NCBI RefSeq assembly: GCF_029263155.1
Contig: NZ_JAJCYB010000069.1
Coordinates: 1 to 58,519 of the forward strand
Direction of reading: 5' to 3'
Length of the DNA: 58,519 nt
From: Pseudonocardia sp.
GTDB taxonomy: Bacteria; Actinomycetota; Actinomycetes; Mycobacteriales; Pseudonocardiaceae
A program made the translations under genes and the position numbers. Positions 42,317-51,532 of the stretch are shown one piece after another (position 1 is the stretch's first letter; every line of letters starts with the position of its first letter). The notes beneath the pieces are model-generated. The model was not told the DNA's origin, ran no database searches, and was given only the letters and a program-made list of their open reading frames with translations.

Positions 42317-43226
42317 ACCGCTCGTCCGCGAGTGGACGCCCGGCTTCCGGCTGGACCTGTCCGGCGCGCTCGCCCCGCTGCGGCGCGGTCGCGGGGACCC
42401 CACCTGGCAACCGGCCGGCCAGGGCATCTGGCGCACCGCCACCACCCCCGACGGCGCCGCGACGACGCTGGTGCACCGGCGCCCCGACGGCACCGTGGTG
42501 GGGCGCGCCTGGGGCCCCGGCGCGCAGTGGTCGCTCGACGGCCTGCCCGCGCTGCTGGGCGCCGACGACCGGCCCGAGGACTTCGTTCCGTGCCACCCGC
42601 TGATCGCCGACGCGCACCGGCGGATGCCCGGGCTGCGGTTCGGGGCCTCGCGGCGGGTGTGGGACCAGCTGCTGCCCGCGGTGCTGGAGCAGAAGGTCAC
42701 CGGCGTCGAGGCGCGGCGGTCCTGGCGCGAGCTGTGCCGCCGCTTCGGAGACCCGGCCCCCGGACCCGCCCCAGAGGGGATGCGGGTGCCGCCCACCCCG
42801 GCGCAGGTGCGCGCGATCCCGGACTGGGAGTGGCACCGCGCGGGCGTCGACTCCGCCCGGCGGCGCGCGATCCTCGCCTGCGCCGCGGTGGCGCACCGGC
42901 TGGAGGCCGCGGCCGAGCTGGGCGGCGAGCCGGGTCGCGAGCTGCTGCGCCGCGTCCCCGGGATCGGGGTCTGGACCGCGGCCGAGGTGGCCCAGCGCGC
43001 CTGGGGCGACGCGGACGCCGTCAGCTTCGGCGACTTCCACATCCCGTCGGTCGTCGGCTGGGCCCTGCTCGGGCACACGATCGACGACGCCGGGCTGCTG
43101 GAGGTGCTCGCGCCGTACAAGCCGCAGCGCCAGCGCCAGCGGGCCGTGCGCTACGTGGAGGTCTCCGGCTTCCGCCGCCCCCGGCTCGGCCCCCGGTTCT
43201 CCCCGCGCGACTACCGGGCGATGTGA
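42309..43226 (+). CDS. AlkA-type DNA-3-methyladenine glycosylase
   Basis: The 305-aa protein has an N-terminal AlkA-like region and a HhH-GPD domain: LEQKVTGVEARRSWRELCRRFG, the helix-hairpin-helix LLRRVPGIGVWTAAEVAQRAWGDAD, and Asp242 in SFGDFHIPS as the catalytic aspartate position. It excises alkylated bases from DNA. The ATG overlaps the preceding guanylyltransferase gene by 8 nt although the two functions are unrelated. Substrate range is unknown. Confidence 0.85.
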   Translation: MPEPLVREWTPGFRLDLSGALAPLRRGRGDPTWQPAGQGIWRTATTPDGAATTLVHRRPDGTVVGRAWGPGAQWSLDGLPALLGADDRPEDFVPCHPLIADAHRRMPGLRFGASRRVWDQLLPAVLEQKVTGVEARRSWRELCRRFGDPAPGPAPEGMRVPPTPAQVRAIPDWEWHRAGVDSARRRAILACAAVAHRLEAAAELGGEPGRELLRRVPGIGVWTAAEVAQRAWGDADAVSFGDFHIPSVVGWALLGHTIDDAGLLEVLAPYKPQRQRQRAVRYVEVSGFRRPRLGPRFSPRDYRAM

Positions 43227-43249
43227 CCCGCGCCCGGTAGACTGATCGA

Positions 43250-43435
43250 GTGATCGCACGCGTGGTGAGTCGCAAGCGCCTCGGTGCGCCGGATACCGAC
43301 GTCGCGTTCTGGCGCTCCCGTCCCGTCGCGGAGCGCCTTGCACATGTCCAGAACCTGCGAGCCGAGTACCACGGGTGGGCTGATGGAGCTGGACCCCGAC
43401 TTGAGCGAGTTCATCGAGTGCTGCGTCGCTCGTGA
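43250..43435 (+). CDS. small protein paired with a nucleotidyltransferase (possible TA partner)
   Basis: The 61-aa protein has the motif DVAFWRSRPVAERLAHVQNLRAEY followed by PRLERVHRVLRRS, a pattern I associate with short proteins encoded just before MNT-type nucleotidyltransferases. It overlaps the next gene by 53 nt in another frame. TAGACT (43238-43243) lies 6 nt before the GTG and there is no Shine-Dalgarno, so the transcript is probably leaderless. A toxin-antitoxin-like role is inferred from the arrangement. Confidence 0.6.
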   Translation: MIARVVSRKRLGAPDTDVAFWRSRPVAERLAHVQNLRAEYHGWADGAGPRLERVHRVLRRS

Positions 43436-43856
43436 GGTCCGGTTCCTCGTCGTCGGCGGGTACGCGGTCGCCGCTCACGGTCATCCGAGGTACACCAAGG
43501 ATCTCGACGTCTGGGTGTGGATCGACCAGGCTAACGTACGGCGGCTGATCGAGGCACTGGACGACTTCGGATTCGGCTCGCTCGGACTGACCGACGAGGA
43601 TTTCGGTGAGCCCGGGATCGTCGTCCAGCTCGGCCGTCCGCCCAAGCGGATCGACCTGCTGACCAGCATCGACGGTGTCGACTTCGAGTCCTGCTGGTCC
43701 GACCGGATCGTGGTCGATGTCGGCGGAATGCCGATGCCGGTCATCGCCGTGAAGCACCTCGTCGCCAACAAGCGCGCCTCCGGGAGGCTGCAGGATCTCG
43801 CCGACGCCGAGGCTCTGACGGGGAGCGCGGCCGACGACGGCATCTGGGATTCATGA
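43383..43856 (+). CDS. MNT-type nucleotidyltransferase (DUF6036-like)
   Basis: The 157-aa protein carries the minimal nucleotidyltransferase motif GG-x10-D-x-D: GGYAVAAHGHPRYTKDLDVWV with Gly25-Gly26, Asp40 and Asp42. Later segments RIDLLTSIDGVDFESCW and VIAVKHLVANKRASGRLQDLADAEAL are typical of the family. Such domains often serve as antitoxins or AMP-transferring toxins beside a small partner. The ATG at 43383 lies within the partner gene. The frame is open to 43284, but the longer N-terminus is out of family. Confidence 0.8.
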   Translation: MELDPDLSEFIECCVAREVRFLVVGGYAVAAHGHPRYTKDLDVWVWIDQANVRRLIEALDDFGFGSLGLTDEDFGEPGIVVQLGRPPKRIDLLTSIDGVDFESCWSDRIVVDVGGMPMPVIAVKHLVANKRASGRLQDLADAEALTGSAADDGIWDS

Positions 43857-43999
43857 CCGCTCATGTCGTCCACCGGCTCCGCACATGCGCGGTCTCCGCT
43901 GATGCCGGCGCCGCGCCGGACGTGGGCTGCCCGGCGGATCCGAGGGTGCGCCGCTCAATCCGCTCGGCCGCGGAGGGCGTCCGGCGTAGGTTCGCGGGC

Positions 44000-44611
44000 A
44001 TGGGGACCGTGCGGAGCATCGAGGAGCTGGCGGCGCTCTACGACGCGCCGGTGCCGACGTCGCTGACCAAGGAGGTCGACCACCTGACCGACCTGCACCG
44101 GCGCTACGTCGAGGCCTCGCCGTTCGTGCTGATCGCCACGAGCGGCCCGGACGGGTCGGACTGCTCGCCACGTGGGGACGCCCCCGGCTTCGTCCGCGTC
44201 GCCGACGAGCGGACCCTGCTGCTCCCGGACCGCCGGGGCAACAACCGCCTCGACACGCTGCGCAACATCGTCGTCGACGGCCGGGTCGGGCTGCTGTTCC
44301 TGGTGCCCGGGGTGGGGGTGACGCTACGGGTCAACGGCACCGCCGAGCTCACCACCGACGACGCCCTGCGCGAGAGCTTCGCGGTGCGGGGGAAGCTGCC
44401 CACGACCGTGCTGGTCGTGCGCACCGCCGCCGTCTACACGCAGTGCCCGAAGGCGCTGGTCCGCTCGCACCTGTGGGACGCCGGGCGGCACCGCGACCCG
44501 GCCGAGCTGCCGCCGGTCGGCCAGATCATGGCGGCGATCACCGAGGGCCGGTTCGACGGCGAGGCCTACGACCGCGCGTATCCCGAGCGGCTGCGGCAGA
44601 CGATCTACTGA
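44000..44611 (+). CDS. pyridoxamine 5'-phosphate oxidase-like FMN/F420-type flavoprotein
   Basis: The 203-aa split-barrel protein contains FVLIATSGPDGSDCSPRGDAPGFVRVADERTLLLPDRRGNNRLDTLRNI, the pattern of the MSMEG_1061-type PNPOx-like family, and a C-terminal CPKALVRSHLWD segment. Members bind FMN or F420; the fbiA/fbiB genes next door make an F420 link possible but do not prove it. TAGGTT (43987-43992) is 7 nt before the ATG with no Shine-Dalgarno (leaderless). The frame is open upstream to 43853 without family similarity. Confidence 0.8.
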   Translation: MGTVRSIEELAALYDAPVPTSLTKEVDHLTDLHRRYVEASPFVLIATSGPDGSDCSPRGDAPGFVRVADERTLLLPDRRGNNRLDTLRNIVVDGRVGLLFLVPGVGVTLRVNGTAELTTDDALRESFAVRGKLPTTVLVVRTAAVYTQCPKALVRSHLWDAGRHRDPAELPPVGQIMAAITEGRFDGEAYDRAYPERLRQTIY

Positions 44612-44688
44612 CGGTCCGGGACCGGACGGGAAGCGCGGGTGGCACGTCGTAGGCTCGCAGGTGTGGAGCCCGCACCTCCGGAGGCCAT

Positions 44689-45645
44689 ATGAAGATCACC
44701 GTGCTGGTCGGCGGCGTCGGCGGCGCGCGTTTCCTCGTCGGAGTGCGGGCCGCCTACCCCGACGCGGACGTCACCGCCGTGGTCAACGTCGGCGACGACA
44801 TCTGGCTGCACGGGCTGCGCATCTGCCCCGACCTCGACACCTGCATGTACACCCTGGGCGGCGGGATCGACACCGTGCGCGGCTGGGGGCATGCGGGGGA
44901 GACCTGGTCGGTGCGCGACGAGCTCGCCGCCTACGGGGCGGACCCCGACTGGTTCGGGCTCGGGGACAAGGACACCGCCACCCACCTGGTCCGGTCCCGG
45001 ATGCTGAGAGCCGGCTACCCGCTCTCCGACGTCACCGCGGCCCTGTGCCACCGCTGGCAGCCCGGCGTCACGCTGCTGCCCGTCACCGACGACCGCGTCG
45101 AGACCCACGTCGTCGTCGACGACCCGGCGACCGGCCCGAAGGCCCGCAAGGCGATCCACTTCCAGGAGTGGTGGATCCGGCACAAGGGCGAGCTGCCCGC
45201 TCACCGCTTCGCCTCGATCGGCGCCGACGAGGCCACGATCCTGCCCGCCGCCCGCGACGCGATCACCGGAGCCGACGTGGTGCTGATTGCGCCGTCGAAC
45301 CCGGTGGTGAGCATCGGCTCCCTGCTCGACGTGCCGGGCGCCCGCGATGCGCTGCGGGCGACCGCGGCCGAGGTCGTCGGGGTCTCGCCGATCGTGGGCG
45401 GCCGGCCGCTGCGCGGGATGGCCGACCGCTGCCTGGCCGCGATCGGCGTCGAGACCACGGCGGCGGCCGTCGGCGCCCACTACGGATCCCGGGCGCGCGG
45501 AGGGATCCTGAACGGCTGGTTGATCGCACCCGGGGACTCGGCCGACGTCCCCGGCGTATCGGTCCGATCGGTGCCGCTCCTGATGACCGACGTGGCGGCC
45601 ACCGCGCAGATGGCCCGCGACGCCGTGGAGCTCGCCGGTGTCTGA
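44689..45645 (+). CDS. fbiA: 2-phospho-L-lactate transferase (F420 biosynthesis)
   Basis: The 318-aa protein opens with [20 protein letters not shown], the FbiA/CofD nucleotide loop, and contains INVGDDIW-type [31 protein letters not shown] and [24 protein letters not shown]. It joins the phospholactyl (or phosphoenolpyruvyl) group to the deazaflavin Fo. CCGGAGG precedes the ATG at good spacing, and TAGGCT (44650-44655) is a likely -10. fbiB overlaps its end by 8 nt. Ortholog of Rv3261. Confidence 0.95.
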   Translation: MKITVLVGGVGGARFLVGVRAAYPDADVTAVVNVGDDIWLHGLRICPDLDTCMYTLGGGIDTVRGWGHAGETWSVRDELAAYGADPDWFGLGDKDTATHLVRSRMLRAGYPLSDVTAALCHRWQPGVTLLPVTDDRVETHVVVDDPATGPKARKAIHFQEWWIRHKGELPAHRFASIGADEATILPAARDAITGADVVLIAPSNPVVSIGSLLDVPGARDALRATAAEVVGVSPIVGGRPLRGMADRCLAAIGVETTAAAVGAHYGSRARGGILNGWLIAPGDSADVPGVSVRSVPLLMTDVAATAQMARDAVELAGV

Positions 45646-46972
45646 CCACGCCGCCGCCGACTCGCTGACGATCCGCCCGGTGCGGGGCCTGCCCGAGTTC
45701 CGCCCCGGCGACGATCTCGCCGCCGCGCTGGCCACCGGTGCTCCCTGGCTCGCCGACGGCGACGTCGTCGTCGTCACCTCGAAGGTGTTCTCCAAGGTCG
45801 AGGGCAGGCTCGTCACCGCCCCCGCCGATCCGGAGGCCCGCGACGCGCTGCGCCGCGAGCTCGTCGACGCCGAGACCGAGCGGGTGGTGGCACGGCGGGG
45901 GAACACCTCGATCGTGGTCGGCAAGCTCGGGATCGTGCAGGCCGCGGCCGGCATCGACGGTTCCAACGTGCGCCGCGACGAGCTCGCGCTACTGCCCTCG
46001 GACCCCGACGCCAGCGCCGCCCGGCTGCGCGCGGACCTGGCGTCCCGCCTGGGCGTCGACGTCGCGGTGGTCGTCACCGACACGCTGGGCCGGTCCTGGC
46101 GGGTGGGCCAGACCGATGTCGCCATCGGCTCGGCCGGGCTCACCGTGCTGCACCGCTACGGCGGGGTGAGCGACGCGGAGGGCAACGAGCTGCTGGTCAC
46201 GGAGGTGGCGCTGGCCGACGAGCTCGCCGCGGCCGCCGACCTGGTCAAGGGCAAGCTGGGCGGGCTGCCGGTCGCCGTCGTGCGCGGGCTGACCCCCGTC
46301 GACGACGGGTCCACGGCGCGTGACCTGGTCCGCCCGGTCGACGAGGACATGTTCTGGCTGGGCACCGCGGAGGCGATCGCCCGGGGTCGCCGGGAGGCGG
46401 TGCTGCTGCGGCGCAGCACGCGCGCGTTCACCGACGAGCCGGTGGACCCGGCCGCGCTGCGGCGTGCCGTCGGGGTGGCGCTGACCGCGCCCGCCCCGCA
46501 CCACAGCACACCGTTCCGGTTCGGGTGGGTGCGGTCCCGGCGCACGGAGCTGCTCGACGCCTTGGCCGCGCGCTGGCGGTCGCACCTGGAGGCCGACGGG
46601 CGCCCGCGTGAGGAGATCGGGCGACGGATGGCGCGCGGCGACCTGCTGCGCCGCGCCCCCGAGCTCGTCCTCGCCTTCCGCACCGGGGACGGGATGCACA
46701 CCTACCCCGACGACGCCCGCCGGGTCGGCGAGCGCACGATGTTCACCGTGGCGGGCGGGGCCGCGGTGCAGTCGCTGCTGGTGGCGCTGGCCGCGGAGGG
46801 CCTGGCGTCGTGCTGGGTGGGATCGACGATCTTCGCGCCCGACGTGGTGCGCCGGGTGCTGGAGCTGCCCGCGGACTGGCAGCCGCTCGGCGCGATCGCT
46901 GTCGGCATGCCGGCCGAGCCGCTCGCGCCGCGCACGCCGCGGGACCCGGCCGAGGGGTGGAGCGAATGGTGA
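45638..46972 (+). CDS. fbiB: F420:L-glutamate ligase / dehydro-F420 reductase fusion
   Basis: The 444-aa protein is the actinobacterial two-domain FbiB. Residues 1-245 are the CofE-type gamma-glutamyl ligase ([49 protein letters not shown]). Residues 246-444 are a nitroreductase-fold domain ([35 protein letters not shown]) that reduces dehydro-F420. It finishes F420 with its polyglutamate tail. The GTG overlaps fbiA by 8 nt. Length and order match Rv3262. Confidence 0.95.
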   Translation: MSDHAAADSLTIRPVRGLPEFRPGDDLAAALATGAPWLADGDVVVVTSKVFSKVEGRLVTAPADPEARDALRRELVDAETERVVARRGNTSIVVGKLGIVQAAAGIDGSNVRRDELALLPSDPDASAARLRADLASRLGVDVAVVVTDTLGRSWRVGQTDVAIGSAGLTVLHRYGGVSDAEGNELLVTEVALADELAAAADLVKGKLGGLPVAVVRGLTPVDDGSTARDLVRPVDEDMFWLGTAEAIARGRREAVLLRRSTRAFTDEPVDPAALRRAVGVALTAPAPHHSTPFRFGWVRSRRTELLDALAARWRSHLEADGRPREEIGRRMARGDLLRRAPELVLAFRTGDGMHTYPDDARRVGERTMFTVAGGAAVQSLLVALAAEGLASCWVGSTIFAPDVVRRVLELPADWQPLGAIAVGMPAEPLAPRTPRDPAEGWSEW

Positions 46973-47003
46973 TCCGCGACGCCGTCGGCCGAGGCGGCCT
47001 GCG

Positions 47004-47537
47004 GTGGTAGCCGCCGCCGTCGCGTCCGCCGAGCTGGGCGCGTGGGACCCGAAGGACGAGGGCCAGCGGGCGCTCAAGCACGCCCTGCTCGCGTTCCTCG
47101 ACGCGCGCCCCGACGCCTGCGAGCGCTCCTGCGTGCCGGGCCACCTCACCGCCTCCGCGCTGGTGCTCGACGCGGTCGGGGAGCGCACGCTGCTCACGCT
47201 GCACCCGCGCGTCGGGCGATGGATCCAGCTGGGCGGGCACTGCGAGCCCGGCGACCCGTCACTGGTCGCGGCCGCGCTGCGCGAGGCGACCGAGGAGTCC
47301 GGCATCGCGGGCCTGCACATCGACCCGCGACCGCTGCACGTCGACGTCCACCCGGTCACCTGCTCGCTCGGGGTCCCCACCCGCCATCTCGACGTGCGCT
47401 ACCTCGTGCACGCGCCTGCGGGGGCCGTGGAGCGGATCAGCGAGGAGTCCGACGACCTGCGCTGGTGGCCGGTCGGCGCGCTGCCGGTCGGCAGCGACAC
47501 CGTGGCCACCATGGTGGCGGCCGCCCGGGAGCGCTGA
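47004..47537 (+). CDS. NUDIX hydrolase
   Basis: The 177-aa protein has a NUDIX box GGHCEPGDPSLVAAALREATEESGI: REATEESGI is canonical, while the first Glu of the GX5E part is Asp. It hydrolyses a nucleoside-diphosphate-linked substrate that cannot be named. The GTG at 47004 lies 31 bp after fbiB; an earlier GTG at 46970 runs only 12 codons. It is convergent with the M50 protease gene 34 bp further on. Confidence 0.85.
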   Translation: MVAAAVASAELGAWDPKDEGQRALKHALLAFLDARPDACERSCVPGHLTASALVLDAVGERTLLTLHPRVGRWIQLGGHCEPGDPSLVAAALREATEESGIAGLHIDPRPLHVDVHPVTCSLGVPTRHLDVRYLVHAPAGAVERISEESDDLRWWPVGALPVGSDTVATMVAAARER

Positions 47538-47571
47538 CGCCCCCGGCGGCCCGGTGCCTGCCGCGCGCCGG

Positions 47572-48321
47572 TCAGCGCCAGAACAGCAGCTCGCCGTAGC
47601 CCAGCGCCGCGGCGCGGCCGTCGCCGCCGACCGCGTCGAACACGGCGTAGGACAGGTCGAAGAAGGCCGCGGCGACACCCGGTACCCCGATGATCAGCAG
47701 GAACAGCACGATCGGCGCCCAGGGCCGTACCCGCGCGGCCAGCTCCCGCGCGGACGCCGACAGGTAGGGCTCGAGCGCTCCGAAGCCGTCCAGGCCGGGT
47801 ACCGGCAGGATGTTGAGCACGAACGCGAGCACCTGGACCAGCGCGAGGCAGGACAGCCCGATCGCGAGCCCGACGGGCATCGGGACGGTGGCGACGGCGG
47901 CGGTCAGCAGCGCACCGAGCAGCAGGTTGGTGCCCGGGCCCGCCAGCGAGACCAGGCTGCGCACGGCGCGGGACCGGATCGCCCCGTGATTGATCCACAC
48001 CGCCCCGCCGGGTAGCGGGATGCCGCCCAGCAGCAGGAACAGCACCGGCAGCACGAACGAGAGCCCGACGTCGGTGTAGCGGCGGATGTCGAGGGTCAGG
48101 TAGCCCTTGCCCCGGACGGACCGGTCGCCGCCCCGGAAGGCGACCAGGGCGTGCGCGAACTCGTGCAGGCACAGTGACACCGCCCACCCGCCGAGGACGA
48201 GCAGGACGACCCCGGCCGTGAGCAGCGCCGGTGGGCCCAGGGTGGTCAGGACCCCACCGCCCACAGCAACCACCACGAGCACCAGGAACAACGGACTGAC
48301 TCGGTTCGATACACCGTGCAC
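47572..48321 (-). CDS. site-2 protease (M50) membrane metalloprotease
   Basis: The 249-aa integral membrane protein has the zinc motif HEFAH (His53, Glu54, His57) in the second helix, the SLAGPGTNLLLG segment and the second metal motif NILPVPGLDGF. About six membrane helices fit a minimal S2P of the M50B type, which cuts substrates inside the membrane. No PDZ domain is present. CACAAT lies 6 nt before the GTG on the minus strand, a possible leaderless -10. Substrates are unknown. Confidence 0.87.
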   Translation of the reverse strand: MHGVSNRVSPLFLVLVVVAVGGGVLTTLGPPALLTAGVVLLVLGGWAVSLCLHEFAHALVAFRGGDRSVRGKGYLTLDIRRYTDVGLSFVLPVLFLLLGGIPLPGGAVWINHGAIRSRAVRSLVSLAGPGTNLLLGALLTAAVATVPMPVGLAIGLSCLALVQVLAFVLNILPVPGLDGFGALEPYLSASARELAARVRPWAPIVLFLLIIGVPGVAAAFFDLSYAVFDAVGGDGRAAALGYGELLFWR

Positions 48322-48385
48322 CCGTCCATTGTGCTGAACGGGGGACCGTCCGGGTGGACCGCGTCACCCGTTTGGCAGCTTCGGC

Positions 48386-48416
48386 TTGCTTAAGTCAACT
48401 GACAGCGCTGTACTTA
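48386..48416 (+). promoter_or_regulatory. whiB upstream promoter region with palindromes
   Basis: TTGCTT (48386-48391) is a -35 candidate with TGTACT or TACTTA (48409-48416) as -10. A GTCA-AC-TGAC arm pair (48394-48403) and the palindrome ACAGCGCTGT (48402-48411) lie in the spacer. The 5' leader would be about 57 nt, longer than for most genes here. Confidence 0.35.
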
Positions 48417-48478
48417 CAGGGCTGTGATTCGCGGGGGCACGCGGGTCAGCCATTCGCCGGGCGCGGGGAGGTGGGCGA

Positions 48479-48835
48479 GTGAACGTGGTGGCAGGAGTCC
48501 TGACCGGGGACACCCTCAACATGGGTCTCGGTATCGCGGGGACCGAGTTCCCGGTCGATCGGATCGCCGGCCCCTTCACCGTGATCGACGGTGGGGCGGG
48601 CGAGGAGCCGGAGTGGCAGGAGCGGGCGCTGTGCGCCCAGACCGATCCCGAGGCCTTCTTCCCGGAGAAGGGCGGATCCACCCGCGAGGCCAAGCGGATC
48701 TGCTCGGGCTGCGAGGTCCGGGCCGAGTGTCTGGACTACGCGCTCGCGCACGACGAGCGTTTCGGCATCTGGGGTGGGCTCTCCGAGCGGGAGCGCCGCA
48801 AGCTGCGCCGCAGCGAACTCGGCGCCGTCATCTGA
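48479..48835 (+). CDS. whiB2: WhiB-family iron-sulfur regulator
   Basis: The 118-aa protein has the four WhiB cysteines Cys52, Cys75, Cys78 and Cys84 (ALCAQTD, ICSGCEVRAEC), which hold a [4Fe-4S] cluster, the GIWGG turn (96-100) and a basic ERERRKLRR tail. By position it is WhiB2 (Rv3260c, WhmD-like), linked to septation and development. The GTG is preceded by GGGAGGTG. It is convergent with the zincin-like gene, 10 bp apart. Confidence 0.93.
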   Translation: MNVVAGVLTGDTLNMGLGIAGTEFPVDRIAGPFTVIDGGAGEEPEWQERALCAQTDPEAFFPEKGGSTREAKRICSGCEVRAECLDYALAHDERFGIWGGLSERERRKLRRSELGAVI

Positions 48836-48845
48836 GGCCCGACCG

Positions 48846-49331
48846 CTACTCGGCTCCGCCGCCGCCGTCGACGGCGTCGGGCTCGATGTTGAGGTACTCC
48901 GCCACCTGTTCCACGAGCACCTCGTGGAGCAGGTCCGCGAGATCGGCCCCACCCTTCGCCCGGGCCTCGAGCGGCCGCCGGTAGATCACGATGCGGGCCC
49001 GGGACGGCATGCCGTCGGGGTCCACCCCCGAGGGCACCAGCTGGGCCAGCGGCACGCCCGCGTCGGCCAGCACGCCCGCACCCCACGACAGCTCGTCGGG
49101 TGCGGTCCGGTCGACCTCCGGCACGTCGTCCACGGCCAGGTCGAGGTCGGCCAGCTCGGACCCCCAGCGCAGTTCGATCGGCTCCAGCGCCTCCAGCACC
49201 AGGTCGTCGAAGCGTTCCGCGCGCGTGCGGTAGCCCGGCGAGCTGACGGGGTGGAGCATCCCGCGCATCCCGCGGCCCCGCCGGTCCCGCCTGCGCGGGA
49301 CCCGGCGCAGGGAGCGTCGTGCGAGGGTCAC
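48846..49331 (-). CDS. zincin-like metallopeptidase family protein (DUF1025-like), degenerate site
   Basis: The 161-aa protein has an Arg-rich N-terminus and an ERFDDLVLEALEPIELRWGSELADLDLAVDDVP core of the zincin-like family. Active members have HExxH; here the site reads LLHEVLVEQVAEYL, which keeps His-Glu but lacks the second His, so proteolysis is unlikely. The same form occurs, as I recall, in Rv3259. TACGAT (49338-49343, minus strand) is 6 nt before the GTG (leaderless). It is divergent from the DUF3499 gene. Confidence 0.82.
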   Translation of the reverse strand: MTLARRSLRRVPRRRDRRGRGMRGMLHPVSSPGYRTRAERFDDLVLEALEPIELRWGSELADLDLAVDDVPEVDRTAPDELSWGAGVLADAGVPLAQLVPSGVDPDGMPSRARIVIYRRPLEARAKGGADLADLLHEVLVEQVAEYLNIEPDAVDGGGGAE

Positions 49332-49472
49332 CGGAGGATCGTAGTGCCCGGGCCCGGATCGTCGCGACGCACGCGCGGCCCGGGCCGCGCCGGCGCCGAG
49401 TTGTCGCCGGACCTGCCACCACCCGCGCGTCGCGGCGGCGATCGGCGCCCGGCACGCGCTAGGGTCGCAGGC

Positions 49473-49832
49473 GTGCTGAGCGTGCGTCGGTGTTCGCGGA
49501 CGGGGTGCACCGAACTCGCGGTGGCCACGCTCACCTATGTCTACGCCGACTCCACGGCGGTGGTCGGGCCGCTGGCCACCCAGGCCGAGCCCCACTCCTA
49601 CGACCTGTGCAACCGGCACGCGCACCGGCTCACCGCCCCGCGAGGCTGGGAGGTCGTGCGTTTCGAGGGCGAGTTCGCGCCCCCGCAGCACAGCAGCGAC
49701 GACCTCACGGCGCTCGCCGAGGCCGTGCGGGAGGCCGGGCGCGTCGACCGTCCGGGCGAGGTCGTGGCGGCCGGTACCCCCACCGGGCGCCGGGGGCATC
49801 TGCGTGTCCTGCCCGGCCCGTCCGACGAGTGA
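49473..49832 (+). CDS. DUF3499 family protein
   Basis: The 119-aa protein begins VRRCSRTGCTELAVATLTYVYADSTAVVGPL, the DUF3499 hallmark, and has a possible zinc site (CSRTGC, then CNRHAHRL). This is an actinobacterial family of unknown function, Rv3258c by position. TAGGGT (49460-49465) is 7 nt before the GTG with no Shine-Dalgarno (leaderless). A longer upstream frame exists but runs through whiB in another frame. Confidence 0.87.
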   Translation: MLSVRRCSRTGCTELAVATLTYVYADSTAVVGPLATQAEPHSYDLCNRHAHRLTAPRGWEVVRFEGEFAPPQHSSDDLTALAEAVREAGRVDRPGEVVAAGTPTGRRGHLRVLPGPSDE

Positions 49833-49856
49833 GCGCCCATCGTTAGGCTTCGCTCC

Positions 49857-51218
49857 ATGAGCGACCTGTCGGCCGTCATCAAGGCCTACGACATCCGCGG
49901 CGTCGTCGGTGAGGGCATCGACGAGCCGACGGTGCGGGCCATCGGGGCCGCGCTCGCCCGGCTACTGCGGGCCGAGGACGGCGCCACGCGGGCCGTCGTC
50001 GTCGGCTACGACATGCGCGACTCCTCGCCCGGGCTCGCCGCCGCGTTCGCCGCGGGCGTCACCGACCAGGGCCTCGACGTGCTCGACATCGGGCTGGCCA
50101 GCACCGACCAGCTCTACTTCGCCTCGGGGAGCATGGGGCTGCCCGGGGCGATGTTCACCGCCAGCCACAACCCGGCCCGCTACAACGGCATCAAGCTCTG
50201 CCGCGCGGGCGCCGTCCCGATCGGGCAGGACACCGGGCTCGCCGCGATCCGTGCCGCCGTCGAGGCGGGCGTCCCGGCCGGGCCGGGCGGGGGCACCGTC
50301 GCCACCCGCGACGTGCTCGCCGGCTACGCCGCGCACCTGCGCGGTCTCGTCGAGCTGGCGGAGCGGCCGCTGCGGGTGGTCGTCGACGCGGGCAACGGGA
50401 TGGCGGGGCACACGGTGCCCGCGGTGCTGTGTTCGTCGGAGCCGGGCACCCCGCTCGACGTGGTCCCGCTGTACTTCGAGCTCGACGGCGCGTTCCCCCA
50501 CCACGAGGCGAACCCGCTGGAGCCGGCCAACCTGGTCGATCTGCAGAAGAAGGTGGTCGCCGAGGGTGCCGACATCGGCCTGGCCTTCGACGGCGACGCC
50601 GACCGCTGCTTCGTCGTCGACGAGCGGGGTGAGCCGGTGAGCCCCAGCGCGATCACCGCGCTGGTGGCCGTCCGGGCCCTGGCCGCCGCACCGGGCAGCA
50701 GCATCATCCACAACTGCATCACCTCGCTCGCCGTGCCGGAGATCGTCGCGGAGCACGGTGGCATGCCGGTGCGCACGCGGGTCGGGCACTCGTTCATCAA
50801 GCAGACGATGGCCGAGACCGGCGCGGTCTTCGGCGGCGAGCACTCCGCGCACTACTACTTCCGCGAGTTCTGGAACGCCGACACCGGCATGCTCGCCGCG
50901 CTGCACGTGCTGGCGGCGCTGGGGTCGTCGGGGGGCACGCTGTCGGAGCTGATGGTGGGCTTCGACCGCTACGCGGCGTCCGGAGAGATCAACTCGACGG
51001 TGACCGACGTGCCCGGCCGCGTCGCGGCCGTGCGGGCCGCCTACCCCGACGCGGAGATCGACGAGCTCGACGGGCTCACCGCGATGCTCCCCGACCGTTC
51101 CTGGTTCAACCTGCGACCGTCCAACACCGAGCCGCTGCTGCGGCTCAACGTGGAAGCCGCCGACGCCGCGGCCGTGGCGCGCCTGCGCGACGACGTGCTG
51201 GCGATCGTCAGGGCCTGA
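49857..51218 (+). CDS. manB: phosphomannomutase / phosphoglucomutase
   Basis: The 453-aa enzyme has the four-domain alpha-D-phosphohexomutase layout: phosphoserine loop TASHNPARYNG with Ser103, metal loop FDGDADRC, sugar-binding GGEHSAHYYF and phosphate-binding RPSNTEPLLRL near the C-terminus. It interconverts Man-6-P and Man-1-P, feeding the guanylyltransferase at 41246. By position it is Rv3257c. TAGGCT (49844-49849) is 7 nt before the ATG without a Shine-Dalgarno (leaderless). Confidence 0.94.
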   Translation: MSDLSAVIKAYDIRGVVGEGIDEPTVRAIGAALARLLRAEDGATRAVVVGYDMRDSSPGLAAAFAAGVTDQGLDVLDIGLASTDQLYFASGSMGLPGAMFTASHNPARYNGIKLCRAGAVPIGQDTGLAAIRAAVEAGVPAGPGGGTVATRDVLAGYAAHLRGLVELAERPLRVVVDAGNGMAGHTVPAVLCSSEPGTPLDVVPLYFELDGAFPHHEANPLEPANLVDLQKKVVAEGADIGLAFDGDADRCFVVDERGEPVSPSAITALVAVRALAAAPGSSIIHNCITSLAVPEIVAEHGGMPVRTRVGHSFIKQTMAETGAVFGGEHSAHYYFREFWNADTGMLAALHVLAALGSSGGTLSELMVGFDRYAASGEINSTVTDVPGRVAAVRAAYPDAEIDELDGLTAMLPDRSWFNLRPSNTEPLLRLNVEAADAAAVARLRDDVLAIVRA

Positions 51219-51331
51219 GCATGCGGGCCAGGCGTACCGAGCGGACACCCGTACGGATCCGGCGCCGAGGCCCGCATCCTGGCAGAGTCGACCGGACCCG
51301 GTCGACCGACCGACTTCAGGAGGAGACCCCC

Positions 51332-51532
51332 GTGGCCGTCCAGCTCGACCCCCAGCTGATGGAGATCCTGGCCTGCCCGTCCGACGACCACGCCCCCCTG
51401 CGCGCGGGCACCGCGGCCGACCCGGACGCCGACGTGCTGACGTGCACGGCGTGCGGCCGCGGGTTCCCCGTCGTCGACGGCATCCCGGTGCTGCTCCTGG
51501 ACGAGGCCACCGCCCCGACGACGGGACACTAG
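51332..51532 (+). CDS. Trm112-family protein
   Basis: The 66-aa protein reads MAVQLDPQLMEILACPSDDHAPL and later CTACGRGFPVVDGIPVLLLDEA, the Trm112/YcaR pattern with Cys15, Cys38 and Cys41 near a metal site. Trm112 proteins assist methyltransferases. AGGAGGAGACC precedes the GTG. The next gene starts on the last base of its TAG stop. A longer upstream frame to 51221 is not family-like. Confidence 0.85.
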   Translation: MAVQLDPQLMEILACPSDDHAPLRAGTAADPDADVLTCTACGRGFPVVDGIPVLLLDEATAPTTGH

